In this document: one piece after another, positions 40,672 through 50,545 of the stretch
How positions within the stretch are numbered: the first letter of the stretch is position 1
How the letters are laid out: the number at the start of each line of letters is the position of its first letter
Source: Streptomyces antarcticus
GTDB taxonomy: Bacteria > Actinomycetota > Actinomycetes > Streptomycetales > Streptomycetaceae
NCBI RefSeq assembly: GCF_026627255.1
Contig: NZ_JAPNLM010000001.1
Coordinates: forward strand, 589,350 to 653,349
Length of the DNA: 64,000 bases
Direction of reading: 5' to 3'
Made by a program: the position numbers and the translations under genes
The notes under the pieces: generated by a model
Seen by the model: only the letters and a program-made list of their open reading frames with translations
What the model was told of the DNA's origin: nothing
Databases searched by the model: none

Positions 40672-41712
40672 CTACCGGCCGGAGTCCTCCGGCGGGGGCG
40701 GGACCACCTGCTTCTCCGCCGCGAAGTGACAGGCCGACGGGTGGGCCGCCGGTCCCGTGGGGAAGACCGCCGGGACGGCCAGCAGGGGCACCTCCGAGGC
40801 GCAGCGGGATTCGGCCTTCCAGCAGCGGGTGCGGAAGCGGCAGCCGGACGGCGGGTTCGCCGGGGAGGGGACGTCGCCGGAGAGGATGATCCGCTCGCGG
40901 TGGGCGCGCGCTCCGGGGTCGGGTACGGGGACGGCGGAGAGCAGGGCCTGGGTGTACGGGTGGGTCGGGTGCTCGTAGATCTGCGTGTCGGTGCCGGTCT
41001 CGACGATCCGGCCCAGGTACATGACGCCGACCCGGTCGGAGATGTGCCGGACGATCGACAGGTCGTGGGCGATGAAGACGTAGGACAGGTCGAACTCGTC
41101 CTGGAGCTTCTCCAGCAAGTTGATGACCTGGGCCTGCACGGAGACGTCGAGCGCTGAGACCGGCTCGTCGGCGACGATGATCTCCGGCCGCAGGGCCAGG
41201 CCGCGGGCGATGCCGATGCGCTGGCGCTGGCCGCCGGAGAACTGGTGCGGGTAGCGGTTGATGTACTCCGGGTTCAGGCCGACCACGTCCAGCAGGTCCT
41301 GCACCTTGCGCCGCCGGTCGCCCCTGGGGGCGACCTCGGGGTGGATCTCGTACGGCTCGCCGATGATGTCGCCGACCGTCATGCGCGGGTTCAGCGAGGT
41401 GTACGGGTCCTGGAAGACCATCTGGATGTTGCGGCGTACGGCCTTCAGGGCGCGCCCGGACAGCTTGGTGATGTCCTCGCCCTTGTACGAGATCACGCCC
41501 GAGGTCGGCCGCTCCAGGTTGACCAGCATCTTGGCCACGGTCGACTTGCCGCAGCCCGACTCGCCGACGATGCCCAGGGTCTCGCCGGCCTTCAGGGAGA
41601 AGGAGACCCCGTCCACGGCCTTGACCGAGCCGATCAGTTTGCGCAAGACGACGCCCTGGGTCAGCGGGTAGTGCTTGACCAGGTCCTTCACTTCGAGAAG
41701 GGACTCAGCCAT
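40672..41712 (-). CDS. Oligopeptide ABC importer ATPase (OppF type), operon 2
   Basis: A 346-aa ATPase. Walker [11 protein letters not shown]-loop MVFQDP, signature [14 protein letters not shown], Walker [13 protein letters not shown] and H-loop IAHDLS are all intact. A C-terminal oligopeptide-specific extension has [14 protein letters not shown] and a later Cys in PSACHF, which in OppD/OppF can bind a 4Fe-4S cluster. The start ATGGCTGA overlaps the previous gene stop by 8 nt. It is the last gene of the operon. Confidence 0.92.
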   Translation of the reverse strand: MAESLLEVKDLVKHYPLTQGVVLRKLIGSVKAVDGVSFSLKAGETLGIVGESGCGKSTVAKMLVNLERPTSGVISYKGEDITKLSGRALKAVRRNIQMVFQDPYTSLNPRMTVGDIIGEPYEIHPEVAPRGDRRRKVQDLLDVVGLNPEYINRYPHQFSGGQRQRIGIARGLALRPEIIVADEPVSALDVSVQAQVINLLEKLQDEFDLSYVFIAHDLSIVRHISDRVGVMYLGRIVETGTDTQIYEHPTHPYTQALLSAVPVPDPGARAHRERIILSGDVPSPANPPSGCRFRTRCWKAESRCASEVPLLAVPAVFPTGPAAHPSACHFAAEKQVVPPPPEDSGR

Positions 41713-42679
41713 GGAGGCACTCCTTCCAGAAGAAGCAGGCGCTGGTCCGCTCCTCGGAGACCGGCGCCAGCGGCGGCACGTCCGTGCGGCAGACGGCCCG
41801 CGCCATCGGGCAGCGGGGGTTGAAGGCGCAGCCGGGCGGGATGGCCAGCAGGTTGGGCGGCAGGCCCTTGATGGCGTACAGCTCCTGCCCCTTCTGGTCC
41901 AGGCGCGGGATGGAGTCCAGCAGGCCGCGGGTGTAGGGGTGGGCGGGCGCCCGGTAGATCTCGTGGACGGGGGCCGCCTCGACGATCCGGCCCGCGTACA
42001 TGACGGCGATCTTGTCGGCGACGTCGGCGACGACGCCGAGGTCGTGGGTGATCAGGATGAGGCCCATGTTCAGCTCGCGCTGGAGCTCCGCGAGCAGGTC
42101 CATGACCTGGGCCTGGACCGTCACGTCGAGAGCCGTGGTGGGCTCGTCGGCGATGATCAGCGAGGGTTCCAGGGCCAGCGCCATGGCGATCATGATGCGC
42201 TGGCGCATGCCGCCGGAGAACTGGTGCGGGTAGTCCCCCACGCGCTCCTTGGCCGCCGGGATCTTCACCCGGTCCATCAGCTCGACGGCCTTGGCCCGGG
42301 AGTCCTTGCGGGACATCCCGCGGTGGACCTCGTACATCTCGCCGAGCTGGGCGCCCACGCTGAGGACGGGGTTGAGGGAGGACAGCGCGTCCTGGAAGAT
42401 CATCGCCATCTCGGCGCCGCGGATCTTCCTGCGCCGCTCCTCCTTCATCTTCAGCAGGTCCTCGCCCTTGAACAGGATCTCGCCGCCCGCGATGCGGCCG
42501 GGCGGCGAGTCCAGGATGCCCATCACGGCCTGGGCGGTGACGGATTTGCCCGAGCCGGACTCGCCGAGCACGGCGAGGGTCTCGCCCTCGTCCACCGAGT
42601 AGTCGACGCCGTTGACCGCCTTCGCGACTCCGTCGCGCGTCTTGAATTCCACGTGCAGGTCGCGGACTTCGAGCAGCAT
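41705..42679 (-). CDS. Oligopeptide ABC importer ATPase (OppD type), operon 2
   Basis: A 324-aa ATPase with Walker [10 protein letters not shown]-loop MIFQDALSS, signature [14 protein letters not shown], Walker [13 protein letters not shown]-loop ITHDLG, and the C-terminal Cys-rich extension ([15 protein letters not shown]). It pairs with the OppF-type ATPase to power import. A stretch near 42000-42165 is almost identical in DNA to the matching gene of operon 1. It starts 13 bp after the upstream permease gene. Confidence 0.92.
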   Translation of the reverse strand: MLLEVRDLHVEFKTRDGVAKAVNGVDYSVDEGETLAVLGESGSGKSVTAQAVMGILDSPPGRIAGGEILFKGEDLLKMKEERRRKIRGAEMAMIFQDALSSLNPVLSVGAQLGEMYEVHRGMSRKDSRAKAVELMDRVKIPAAKERVGDYPHQFSGGMRQRIMIAMALALEPSLIIADEPTTALDVTVQAQVMDLLAELQRELNMGLILITHDLGVVADVADKIAVMYAGRIVEAAPVHEIYRAPAHPYTRGLLDSIPRLDQKGQELYAIKGLPPNLLAIPPGCAFNPRCPMARAVCRTDVPPLAPVSEERTSACFFWKECLHG

Positions 42680-42692
42680 GTGCGGGGGCTCC

Positions 42693-43733
42693 TCAGCGCA
42701 GCTTGGGATCGAGGGCGTCGCGCACCGCGTCGCCGAGCATGATGAAGGCGAGCACGGTCAGGCTGAGCGCGCCCGCGGGGTAGAGCAGCATGTGCGGGGC
42801 GTTGCGGATCTGCGGGGCCGCGTTGGAGATGTCGATGCCCCAGGAGACGGTGGGCGGGCGCAGGCCGACACCGAGGAAGGACAGGGTGGCCTCCAGGGCG
42901 ATGTACGTGCCCAGGGCGATGGTCGCGACGACGATGACGGGCGCGACGGCGTTCGGTGCCACGTGCCGCAGCAGTATCCGGCCGTTGCCGGCGCCGAGCG
43001 CCCGGGCGGCCTGGACGTAGTCGTTCTGCTTGGCGGTGATCACCGAGCCGCGGGCGATGCGGGCGATCTGCGGCCAGCCCAGCAGCACGATGAAGCCGAC
43101 CACGGGCCAGACGGTGTTGCTGGTGACCACGGACAGGAAGACCAGGCCGCCGAGGACGACGGGGATGCCGAAGAAGATGTCGGCGACCCGGGAGAGCAGC
43201 GAGTCCGACCAGCCGCCGAAGAATCCGGCGAGTCCGCCGAGCGCCGATCCGAGCAGGGCGGCGCCGAGGGTGGCGCAGATGCCGACGGTGATGGAGGCGC
43301 GGGCTCCGTAGACGGTGCGGGTGTAGACGTCGCAGCCCTGGGTGTCGTAGCCGAAGGGGTGTCCGGGGGACGCGCCTTGCTGGGACTTGGACAGGTCGCA
43401 CTGGAGCGGGTCGCCGCTCGCGATCAGCTGGGGCCAGACCGAGATGACGATCAGGAAGAGGATCAGCAGGGAAGAGACGACGAAGACGGGGTTGCGGCGC
43501 AGCTGGTGCCAGGCGTCGGACCACAGGGAGCGGGCCTTCTCCTGGGCGCCGGAGCCGCCGGCCGGCCCCGGTCCGGGGCCCTTCTCCAGGCTCTCGGCCT
43601 CCTCAAGGGCCAGATCCATGGCGCCTCCCTGGCCGGTGGGTGAGATCGCTTCGTGCCGGCGGGGGCCGACGGGGTCGTAGCCACCGGGTCCTTCCGCGCG
43701 CTCGGGACCCTCGGGAGGCTCGGGCTCACGCAT
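42693..43733 (-). CDS. Oligopeptide ABC importer permease (OppC type), operon 2
   Basis: A 346-aa inner-membrane permease. A cytoplasmic N-terminus unusually long for the family (about 75 residues, Gly/Glu/Pro-rich) precedes six helices; the EAA coupling motif is seen in YVQAARALGAGNGRILLRHV. Overlaps the upstream permease stop by 8 nt (ATGCGTGA), as in the paralogous operon. An internal ATG near 43619 could be an alternative start. Confidence 0.9.
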   Translation of the reverse strand: MREPEPPEGPERAEGPGGYDPVGPRRHEAISPTGQGGAMDLALEEAESLEKGPGPGPAGGSGAQEKARSLWSDAWHQLRRNPVFVVSSLLILFLIVISVWPQLIASGDPLQCDLSKSQQGASPGHPFGYDTQGCDVYTRTVYGARASITVGICATLGAALLGSALGGLAGFFGGWSDSLLSRVADIFFGIPVVLGGLVFLSVVTSNTVWPVVGFIVLLGWPQIARIARGSVITAKQNDYVQAARALGAGNGRILLRHVAPNAVAPVIVVATIALGTYIALEATLSFLGVGLRPPTVSWGIDISNAAPQIRNAPHMLLYPAGALSLTVLAFIMLGDAVRDALDPKLR

Positions 43734-44649
43734 AACGGATCCTCGGGTCCAGGACCGCGTAGAGCAGGTCGACGAGCAGGTTCGCCACCAGGAAGACGAT
43801 GACGAGGATGGTCACGAAGCCGACGACGGTGGGGGCGTTGTTGCGCAGGATGCCCTGGTAGAGCTGGTAGCCGACGCCGTGGATGTTGAAGATCCGCTCG
43901 GTGACGATGGCGCCGCCCATGAGGGCGCCGATGTCGGTGCCGATGAAGGTGACGACGGGGATGAGGGAGTTGCGCAGCAGGTGCCGGGTGACGACCCTGC
44001 GGCGCGGCAGCCCCTTGGCCACGGCCGTCCGTACGTAGTCGGCCTTGGCGTTCTCGGCGATCGAGGTGCGCGAGAGGCGGGTGACGTAGGCGAGGGAGAC
44101 GAGGGCGAGCACGATGCCGGGCAGGATCAGTTCGCTGAACGGGGCGTCCGGGGAGACGGTGGGCCGGACCCAGCCCCATTTGACGCCGAAGAGGTACTGG
44201 AGCAGGTAGCCGGTGACGAAGGTCGGCACGGAGATGACGACCAGGGTCAGCACCAGCACGCTGGTGTCGACGGACCTGCCGCGGCGCAGGCCGCTGACGA
44301 CGCCGAGGGTGATGCCGACGACGACCTCGATGACGATGGCGACGATCGTCAGGCGCAGGGTGACGGGGAAGGCGGTGGCCATCAGGGAGGTGACGCTCTG
44401 CCCGTTGAAGGCCGTGCCGAAGTCGCCCTGGAAGATCTGGTTCATGTAGTGGAGGTACTGCTTCCACAAGGGCTGGTCGAGGTAGAGGTCCTTGCGGATG
44501 CGCGCGGCGGTGGCCGGGTCGGGGGCCTTGTCGCCGAAGAGGGCGGCCACGGGGTCACCGAGCGCGTACACCATGAAGAAGATCAGGAACGTGCTGCCGA
44601 TGAACACCGGGATCATCTGGAGCAGCCGCCGGATCACATAACGTCCCAT
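43726..44649 (-). CDS. Oligopeptide ABC importer permease (OppB type), operon 2
   Basis: A 307-aa permease with six helices. The N-terminus MGRYVIRRLLQMIPVFIGST and C-terminus AVLDPRIRYA are canonical for OppB/DppB, with the EAA motif in DYVRTAVAKGLPRRRVVTRH. It forms the channel with the OppC-type permease. It starts 30 bp after the binding-protein gene. Confidence 0.92.
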   Translation of the reverse strand: MGRYVIRRLLQMIPVFIGSTFLIFFMVYALGDPVAALFGDKAPDPATAARIRKDLYLDQPLWKQYLHYMNQIFQGDFGTAFNGQSVTSLMATAFPVTLRLTIVAIVIEVVVGITLGVVSGLRRGRSVDTSVLVLTLVVISVPTFVTGYLLQYLFGVKWGWVRPTVSPDAPFSELILPGIVLALVSLAYVTRLSRTSIAENAKADYVRTAVAKGLPRRRVVTRHLLRNSLIPVVTFIGTDIGALMGGAIVTERIFNIHGVGYQLYQGILRNNAPTVVGFVTILVIVFLVANLLVDLLYAVLDPRIRYA

Positions 44650-44679
44650 GGACTGCTCCAGGATCGATCCGTCGGGGGG

Positions 44680-46308
44680 TCAGCTGACCTTGATCTGGTC
44701 GTAGACCGGGACGCTGAACTGGTTCAGGGTCACGTCCGAGATCCGCTCGGAGTAGCCGGCGCTGCCGTTCTGGTACCAGAGCGGGATGGACGGCATCTGC
44801 TCGGCGAGGATCTTCTCGGCGTCCTGGAACGTGGCCGTCGCCTTCGCGGCGTCGCTCTCCTGGTTGGCCTGGTCGACGAGCTTGTCGAACTCCGGGTTGC
44901 TGAACTTGCCGTAGTTCGAGGAGGCGCCCGTGTAGTACAGCGGCTCCAGGAAGTTCTGGATCAGCGGGTAGTCGGCCTGCCAGCCGGAGCGGAAGGGGCC
45001 GGTCAGCTTGAAGCCGCTCTGCTGGTTGCGGAAGTCGGCGAAGGTGCCGATGGGGTTGACCGTGCAGACCGGGCCCTCGCCCAGGGCGTTGTTGATGCTG
45101 TTGCAGACGGCGTCCATCCACTCGCGGTGGGAGCCGGTGTCCACGTTGGAGGTCAGCGTGACCTTGCCGCCGGGCAGGCCGCCGCCCTCCTGGATGAGCT
45201 TCTTGGCCTCGGCGGGGTCGTAGACGCAGGCGTCGCCGCAGGCGGTAGCGGAGAAGCCGCCCTGCTCGCCGAGGGCCGGCGAGGTCCAGTCCTTGGCGGG
45301 GGTGCGGGTGTCCCGGAAGATCTGCTTGGTGATCTCGTCGCGGTTGATCGCCCGCGAGATGCCCCGGCGGACCTTCTCCATGCCCTCCTTGCCCCACTGG
45401 GGGTCGTACAGCGGGAAGGTGAGGGTCTGGATGATCAGGGCCGGCTGGTTGATGTACCGGTCGCCGAGGTCGTTCTGGACGCTCTTGAGCTGCTGCGCCG
45501 GGACGTCGTCGACGAGGTCGAGGTTTCCGGAGATCAGGTCCGTGTAGGCGGTGTTGTTGTCGGTGTAGACCTTGAGGTCCACGCCGCCGTTCTGCGCCTT
45601 GTCGGTGCCCGGGTAGGCGTCCCAGGCGCGCAGCTTCATGCCGGTGCCCTTGGTGTACGAGTCCACCGTGTACGGGCCGTTGCCGACGGGCTTGTTCAGC
45701 CAGCCCGCGTGGTCGGTGAAGAAGGACTTGGGCAGCGGGGAGAACGCCTGGTAGCCGAGGGTCTCGGGCCAGGTGGAGAACTTCTCCTTCAGGGCCACGG
45801 TGAAGGTCTTGGGGTCCTTGACCACCAGCCCGGACATCGTCTTGGTCTTGGGGTCCCCGGACTTCGGGTGCAGGTCGTCGTAGCCGACGATGTCCGAGAA
45901 GAACGGCGCGTTGTTCTGCTTGTTGCGGACGTCCGCCCCGTAGTTCCAGGCGTCCACGAAGGACTGCGCGGTGACGGGCTCGTCGTTGCTGAACTTCCAG
46001 CCGTCCTTCAGCGTGATCGTGAAGTTCTGGCTGTCCGTCGTCTCGATCTTCTCGGCGACCATGTCCTTGGCCTCGCCGGTCTTCGGGTCGTACCGCTTCA
46101 GGCCCCGGAAGAGCATGTCGAGGACCTTGCCGCCCTGCACCTCGTTGGTGTTGGCCGGCTCCAGCGGGTTCTGCGGATCACCCCACGAGGAGCTGACGAT
46201 CCCGGCGCCGCCGTCTCCCCCGCTGTCGCTTCCGCCGCCGCAGGCCGTCGCCGCCAGGGTGACGGCCACCGCGCATGCGGCCCACTTGGCGTGGGTGGCT
46301 CCGCGCAT
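44680..46308 (-). CDS. Oligopeptide-binding lipoprotein, operon 2
   Basis: A 542-aa family 5 extracellular solute-binding protein. The signal peptide MRGATHAKWAACAVAVTLA ends in a lipobox ATAC with lipidated Cys near residue 24, followed by a Gly/Ser linker. The mature part has the usual SBP_bac_5 motifs such as FSNDEPVTAQSF and LRAWDAYPG. It captures oligopeptides outside the membrane. ATG 46306-46308 has a perfect AGGAGG. The N-terminus closely resembles the binding protein of operon 1. Confidence 0.92.
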   Translation of the reverse strand: MRGATHAKWAACAVAVTLAATACGGGSDSGGDGGAGIVSSSWGDPQNPLEPANTNEVQGGKVLDMLFRGLKRYDPKTGEAKDMVAEKIETTDSQNFTITLKDGWKFSNDEPVTAQSFVDAWNYGADVRNKQNNAPFFSDIVGYDDLHPKSGDPKTKTMSGLVVKDPKTFTVALKEKFSTWPETLGYQAFSPLPKSFFTDHAGWLNKPVGNGPYTVDSYTKGTGMKLRAWDAYPGTDKAQNGGVDLKVYTDNNTAYTDLISGNLDLVDDVPAQQLKSVQNDLGDRYINQPALIIQTLTFPLYDPQWGKEGMEKVRRGISRAINRDEITKQIFRDTRTPAKDWTSPALGEQGGFSATACGDACVYDPAEAKKLIQEGGGLPGGKVTLTSNVDTGSHREWMDAVCNSINNALGEGPVCTVNPIGTFADFRNQQSGFKLTGPFRSGWQADYPLIQNFLEPLYYTGASSNYGKFSNPEFDKLVDQANQESDAAKATATFQDAEKILAEQMPSIPLWYQNGSAGYSERISDVTLNQFSVPVYDQIKVS

Positions 46309-46416
46309 GGAGTGCCTCCTATGGGATCCCAAGACTCACGTAGGGGCCAATGTCACCCGGTACGGGGTCCCGCACACTCCTGGTTGGACCGATTGCACCC
46401 CCGCGTCACCCGCCTG

Positions 46417-47355
46417 TCACCCCTGCGGGTGCAAAGGCAGCTCCCAGGTGTCCACCGCGTAGTGCAGCCCCATGCCGTGCGCCTCGTAGAGCGCCAGCGC
46501 GCCGGTTTCGTTGTGGGTGTCCACGCCGAGGCCGACGGTGTCCCGGCCCCGGGCCGCGTACGCGGCGAAGCCGTGGCGCAGCAGGTGCCCGCCGATGCCG
46601 CGGCCGCGCAGGTCCTTCCGTACGCCGATGTGGCTGATCCAGCCCATGCTGGTGCGGTCGTCCCGGGTGAGGAGCACGGCCGCGTCGCCCGCGCCGGGCA
46701 GGCTCGCGATCCACACCAGCGACCAGTCGAGCTGCCGGGCGTCGAGGTGGTCCAGCCAGGGCTCGTACGCGCGGTCGACGTGCCCGAAGTGCGCAGCGAA
46801 GGTCTCCTCGACCAGGGCGTGGGCGCGGCGGCGGTCGGCGTCGTCGGCGCCGCAGTGGCGCAGGGACAGCCCGGCGGGCGGGGCGGGGGCCGGGTCGGCG
46901 GCCGGGGACAGGGCCTTGGTCATGACCTGGTAGCGGCGGATGGTGCGGTAGCCGCGGCCGGTCAGGAGGGAGAGGTCCAGGGTGGGTTCCACGTTGAGCT
47001 GGATCCGCAGGCCGCCGGGGCCGGCTCCGGCGGCCAGTTCGCGGGCCCGGGCCTCCATGCGGTCCAGCAGCAGGGCGGCGGCCTCCGGGTGGCCGGGCAG
47101 GACGTAGTGGTCGCCGTCGACGCGGCCGGGGCCGGCGTCGGTCCAGACGAGGGCGTAGGCGAGGAGCCGGCCGCCCTCGAAGGCGAGCCAGGAGTCGGTG
47201 GCGAGGTCGACGCCGGGGTGGTTGAGGTCGGCCTCGACGGCGGCGAGGTCGGTCTCCGGGCGGCCGATCTCGATGACGTCGACGGCGTTGAGCAGGGCGC
47301 AGATGTCGGACGCGTCCCCTGGCCCGGCGGGCCGGACGGTCAGCATGGCGGTCAT
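46417..47355 (-). CDS. Tandem GNAT acetyltransferase
   Basis: A 312-aa protein with two GNAT domains, as in mycothiol synthase-type proteins. The second has GVRKDLRGRGIGGHLL, the acetyl-CoA loop, and HNETGALALYEAHGMGLHY at the end. The ligand is unknown; MshD is one possibility but is not supported over other double GNATs. ATG 47353-47355; ATG three codons later is an alternative. It lies between the two peptide importer operons on the same strand. Confidence 0.85.
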   Translation of the reverse strand: MTAMLTVRPAGPGDASDICALLNAVDVIEIGRPETDLAAVEADLNHPGVDLATDSWLAFEGGRLLAYALVWTDAGPGRVDGDHYVLPGHPEAAALLLDRMEARARELAAGAGPGGLRIQLNVEPTLDLSLLTGRGYRTIRRYQVMTKALSPAADPAPAPPAGLSLRHCGADDADRRRAHALVEETFAAHFGHVDRAYEPWLDHLDARQLDWSLVWIASLPGAGDAAVLLTRDDRTSMGWISHIGVRKDLRGRGIGGHLLRHGFAAYAARGRDTVGLGVDTHNETGALALYEAHGMGLHYAVDTWELPLHPQG

Positions 47356-47417
47356 CGGCCCACTCTCGGCCCGGGCGGCCGCCCGGTGCAACCGCGTTTC
47401 CCGTACGGGGAACGCCG

Positions 47418-47455
47418 GAGCGCCCGGCACCGGAGGAGTCCGGCGCCGGGCGCTC
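47418..47455 (-). terminator. Terminator of operon 1
   Basis: AGCGCCCGGC (47419-47428) pairs with GCCGGGCGCT (47445-47454) around a partly self-complementary loop, just after the last ATPase gene of operon 1. Confidence 0.7.
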
Positions 47456-47480
47456 TGGGGGGCGTACGCCCTCGGCGGGG

Positions 47481-48533
47481 TCAGACGGCCAGGATGGCCT
47501 TCTCCTCCGCGAAGTGGCACGCCGATTCGTGCGCGGCCAGGACGTCCTGGCCCCTGAACCGCTCCGGGATCGCCAGCAGGGGCTCCTCCGTGGAGCACTT
47601 GTCCTGGGCCTTCCAGCAGCGGGTGCGGAAGCGGCAGCCCGACGGCGGGTTGGCCGGGGACGGCACGTCACCGGTGAGGATGATGCGCTCGCGGCCCTCA
47701 CGGGCAGCCGGGTCCGGCACCGGCACCGCGGAGAGCAGCGCCTGGGTGTACGGGTGGGTCGGGTGCTCGTAGATCTGGCCGTCGGTACCGATCTCGGCCA
47801 TCTTGCCGAGGTACATGACGCCGACGCGGTCCGAGATGTGCCGGACGATCGAGAGGTCGTGCGCGATGAAGAGGTAGGAGAGGTTGAACTCGTCCTGGAG
47901 CTTCTCCATCAGGTTGATGACCTGGGCCTGCACCGACACGTCGAGCGCGGAGACCGGCTCGTCGCAGATGATGATCTCCGGGTTGAGCGCGAGGCCTCGG
48001 GCGATGCCGATGCGCTGGCGCTGGCCGCCGGAGAACTGGTGCGGGTACCGGTTGATGTACTCCGGGTTCAGGCCCACGACGTCCAGGAGGTCCTGGACCT
48101 TGCGGCGCCGTCCGCCCTTCGGGGCCACCTCGGGGTGGATCTCGAAGGGCTCCCCGATGATGTCGCCGACCGTCATGCGCGGGTTCAGCGAGGTGTACGG
48201 GTCCTGGAACACCATCTGGATGTTGCGGCGGACGGCCTTCATGGCGCGCCCGGACAGCTTGGTGATGTCCTGGCCCTTGTAGAAGACCTCGCCGGAGGTG
48301 GCGGTCTCCAGGCTCATCAGCAGCTTGGCGACGGTGGACTTGCCACAGCCGGACTCGCCGACGATCCCGAGGGTCTCACCGCGGTACAGGTCGAAGGAGA
48401 TCCCGTCGACCGCCTTGACCGCGCCGACCTGCTTCTTGAACAGGATGCCCTGGGTCAGCGGGAAGTGCTTGACCAGGTTGCGGACCTGGAGGATCGGCTC
48501 GCGCTCGGTGACGTTCTTGGTGAGCTCAGCCAT
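47481..48533 (-). CDS. Oligopeptide ABC importer ATPase (OppF type), operon 1
   Basis: A 350-aa ATPase with Walker [10 protein letters not shown], signature [14 protein letters not shown], Walker [14 protein letters not shown]-loop IAHDLS and the Cys-containing tail [14 protein letters not shown]. It is strongly similar throughout to the last ATPase of operon 2. It begins within the upstream gene in an 8-nt ATGGCTGA overlap. Located near typA as bldK is in S. coelicolor; which bldK subunit it matches is uncertain. Confidence 0.92.
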   Translation of the reverse strand: MAELTKNVTEREPILQVRNLVKHFPLTQGILFKKQVGAVKAVDGISFDLYRGETLGIVGESGCGKSTVAKLLMSLETATSGEVFYKGQDITKLSGRAMKAVRRNIQMVFQDPYTSLNPRMTVGDIIGEPFEIHPEVAPKGGRRRKVQDLLDVVGLNPEYINRYPHQFSGGQRQRIGIARGLALNPEIIICDEPVSALDVSVQAQVINLMEKLQDEFNLSYLFIAHDLSIVRHISDRVGVMYLGKMAEIGTDGQIYEHPTHPYTQALLSAVPVPDPAAREGRERIILTGDVPSPANPPSGCRFRTRCWKAQDKCSTEEPLLAIPERFRGQDVLAAHESACHFAEEKAILAV

Positions 48534-49581
48534 GGATCTGCTCCTTCCAGAAGTGGCACGCGCTGGTGCGGCCGGGCAGGTCGGCGCCGTCCCGCTCGGT
48601 CACCGGGTGCAGGACCGGCACGTCGGTGCGGCAGATGTCCTGCGCCTTGGGGCAGCGCGGGTTGAAGGCGCAGCCCGACGGGATGTTGAGCAGGTTGGGC
48701 GGCAGGCCCTTGATCGCGTAGAGCTCCTGGCCCTTCTGGTCCAGGCGCGGGATCGAGTCCAGCAGGCCGCGGGTGTACGGGTGCGCGGGGCGCTTGTAGA
48801 TCTCGTGGACCGGGGCGTTCTCGACGATCCGGCCGCCGTACATGACGGCGATCTTGTCCGCGACGTCGGCGACGACGCCGAGGTCGTGGGTGATCAGGAT
48901 GAGGCCCATGTTCATCTCGCGCTGGAGCTCCGCGAGCAGGTCCATGACCTGGGCCTGGACCGTCACGTCGAGAGCCGTGGTGGGCTCGTCGGCGATGATC
49001 AGGTCGGGCTCCAGGGCCATCGCCATGGCGATCATGATGCGCTGGCGCATGCCGCCGGAGAACTGGTGCGGGTAGTCCCCCACGCGCGCCTTGGCGGCGG
49101 GGATCTTCACGCGGTCCATGAGCTCGATGGCCTTGGCGGTGGCGTCCTTCTTGGACATGCCGCGGTGGACGCGGAACATCTCGCCGAGCTGGGCGCCGAC
49201 GGTGTGCACCGGGTTCAGCGAGGACAGCGCGTCCTGGAAGATCATGGCGATCTTCTGGCCGCGGACCTTGCGGAACTCTTCGGCGGGCAGCTTCAGCAGG
49301 TCGGTGCCCTGGAACAGGATCTCGCCGTGCGGGATCTTGCCGGGCGGCATGTCGAGGATGCCCATGATGGCCTGCGCCGTCACGGACTTGCCCGAGCCGG
49401 ACTCGCCGAGGACGGCGAGGGTCTCGCCCGCGTTCACGGAGTACGAGACGCCGTTCACGGCCTTGGCGACACCGTCGCGGGTGTGGAACTCGACGTGCAG
49501 GTCGCGCACTTCGAGCAGGGGGGTCCCCTCCGGCGCCGAACGGGGCGCGGGGACGTTCGAGGTCTTGTCGATGATGGTCAA
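48526..49581 (-). CDS. Oligopeptide ABC importer ATPase (OppD type), operon 1
   Basis: A 351-aa ATPase with Walker A GESGSGKS, signature [14 protein letters not shown], Walker [12 protein letters not shown] and the extension [15 protein letters not shown]. Compared with its operon 2 paralogue it has about 20 additional N-terminal residues. The start is 13 bp after the permease gene, the same gap as in operon 2. Confidence 0.92.
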   Translation of the reverse strand: MTIIDKTSNVPAPRSAPEGTPLLEVRDLHVEFHTRDGVAKAVNGVSYSVNAGETLAVLGESGSGKSVTAQAIMGILDMPPGKIPHGEILFQGTDLLKLPAEEFRKVRGQKIAMIFQDALSSLNPVHTVGAQLGEMFRVHRGMSKKDATAKAIELMDRVKIPAAKARVGDYPHQFSGGMRQRIMIAMAMALEPDLIIADEPTTALDVTVQAQVMDLLAELQREMNMGLILITHDLGVVADVADKIAVMYGGRIVENAPVHEIYKRPAHPYTRGLLDSIPRLDQKGQELYAIKGLPPNLLNIPSGCAFNPRCPKAQDICRTDVPVLHPVTERDGADLPGRTSACHFWKEQIHG

Positions 49582-49594
49582 CGTACGCCCTTCC

Positions 49595-50545
49595 TCAGCG
49601 CAGCTTCGGGTCGAGGGCGTCGCGGACCGCGTCGCCGACCATGATGAACGCGAGCACGGTCACGCTCAGCGCCGCGGCCGGGAACAGCAGTACGTGGGGC
49701 GCCTGGAGCCAGCGGACGGAAGCGTCGCTGACCATCAGGCCCCACGAGATCCCCGGCGGCTGGACGCCGATACCGAGGTACGACAGGGCCGCCTCCGCGG
49801 AGATGTACACACCCAGGCTGATCGCGCCGACCACGATGACGGGGGCGACCGCGTTCGGCAGGATGTGCCGGACCGTGATGCGCCAGGTGCCGGCGCCGAG
49901 GGCGCGGGCGGCCATCACGTAGTCGTTGTTCTTGTTCTGCAGCACCGAGGAACGCATGATGCGGAAGATCTGCGGCCAGCCCAGCGTCGCGAGGACCACC
50001 GAGACGGTCCAGGCGTTGCCCTGCAGGCCGGACATGATCAGCATGCCGCCGAGGAGCACCGGGATGGCGAAGAAGATCTCGGTGAAGCGGGACAGGACGC
50101 TGTCCACGAACCCGCCGACCCAGCCGGCGATCAGACCGAGCCCGCTGCCGACGAGCAGCACCAGGGTGGTGGTGGTGATGCCGACGATCACGGAGTTGCG
50201 GGCCGCCCACACGGTACGCGTGTAGACGTCGCAGCCCTGGATGTCGTAGCCGAACCAGTGGCTGGAGCTGGGCGTCTTGAGGGAGTCCTGGAGCTTGCAC
50301 GCGGTGGCGTCGAACGGGCTGCCGCTGGTGAACAGCCCCGGCACGGCGGCCAGGACGAGCAGGAACAGCACGAGGACGGCGCCGATGATGAACACCGGGT
50401 TGCGACGGAGGTCGCCCATAGCGTCGGACCAGAGGCTGGCCTCGCGCTCCTTCTTCGCGGGCTTGGCGTGCTTGCTCGCGGAGGGGGCCCCGGCGGTCTG
50501 GGTATCGGTCGTCAACTCGTCCCCCACCGTTGTTGTGTCACGCAT
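49595..50545 (-). CDS. Oligopeptide ABC importer permease (OppC type), operon 1
   Basis: A 316-aa permease. A cytoplasmic N-terminus precedes six helices; the EAA motif is in YVMAARALGAGTWRITVRHI. Ends ALDPKLR like its paralogue. The ATGCGTGA overlap (50538-50545) with the upstream permease gene is identical in both operons. Confidence 0.92.
   Translation of the reverse strand: MRDTTTVGDELTTDTQTAGAPSASKHAKPAKKEREASLWSDAMGDLRRNPVFIIGAVLVLFLLVLAAVPGLFTSGSPFDATACKLQDSLKTPSSSHWFGYDIQGCDVYTRTVWAARNSVIVGITTTTLVLLVGSGLGLIAGWVGGFVDSVLSRFTEIFFAIPVLLGGMLIMSGLQGNAWTVSVVLATLGWPQIFRIMRSSVLQNKNNDYVMAARALGAGTWRITVRHILPNAVAPVIVVGAISLGVYISAEAALSYLGIGVQPPGISWGLMVSDASVRWLQAPHVLLFPAAALSVTVLAFIMVGDAVRDALDPKLR

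Noticed and set aside
43879..47772. 1297-aa plus-strand open frame across operon 2
   Set aside because: It is antisense to five recognisable genes and has only low-complexity Val/Gly/Asp sequence.
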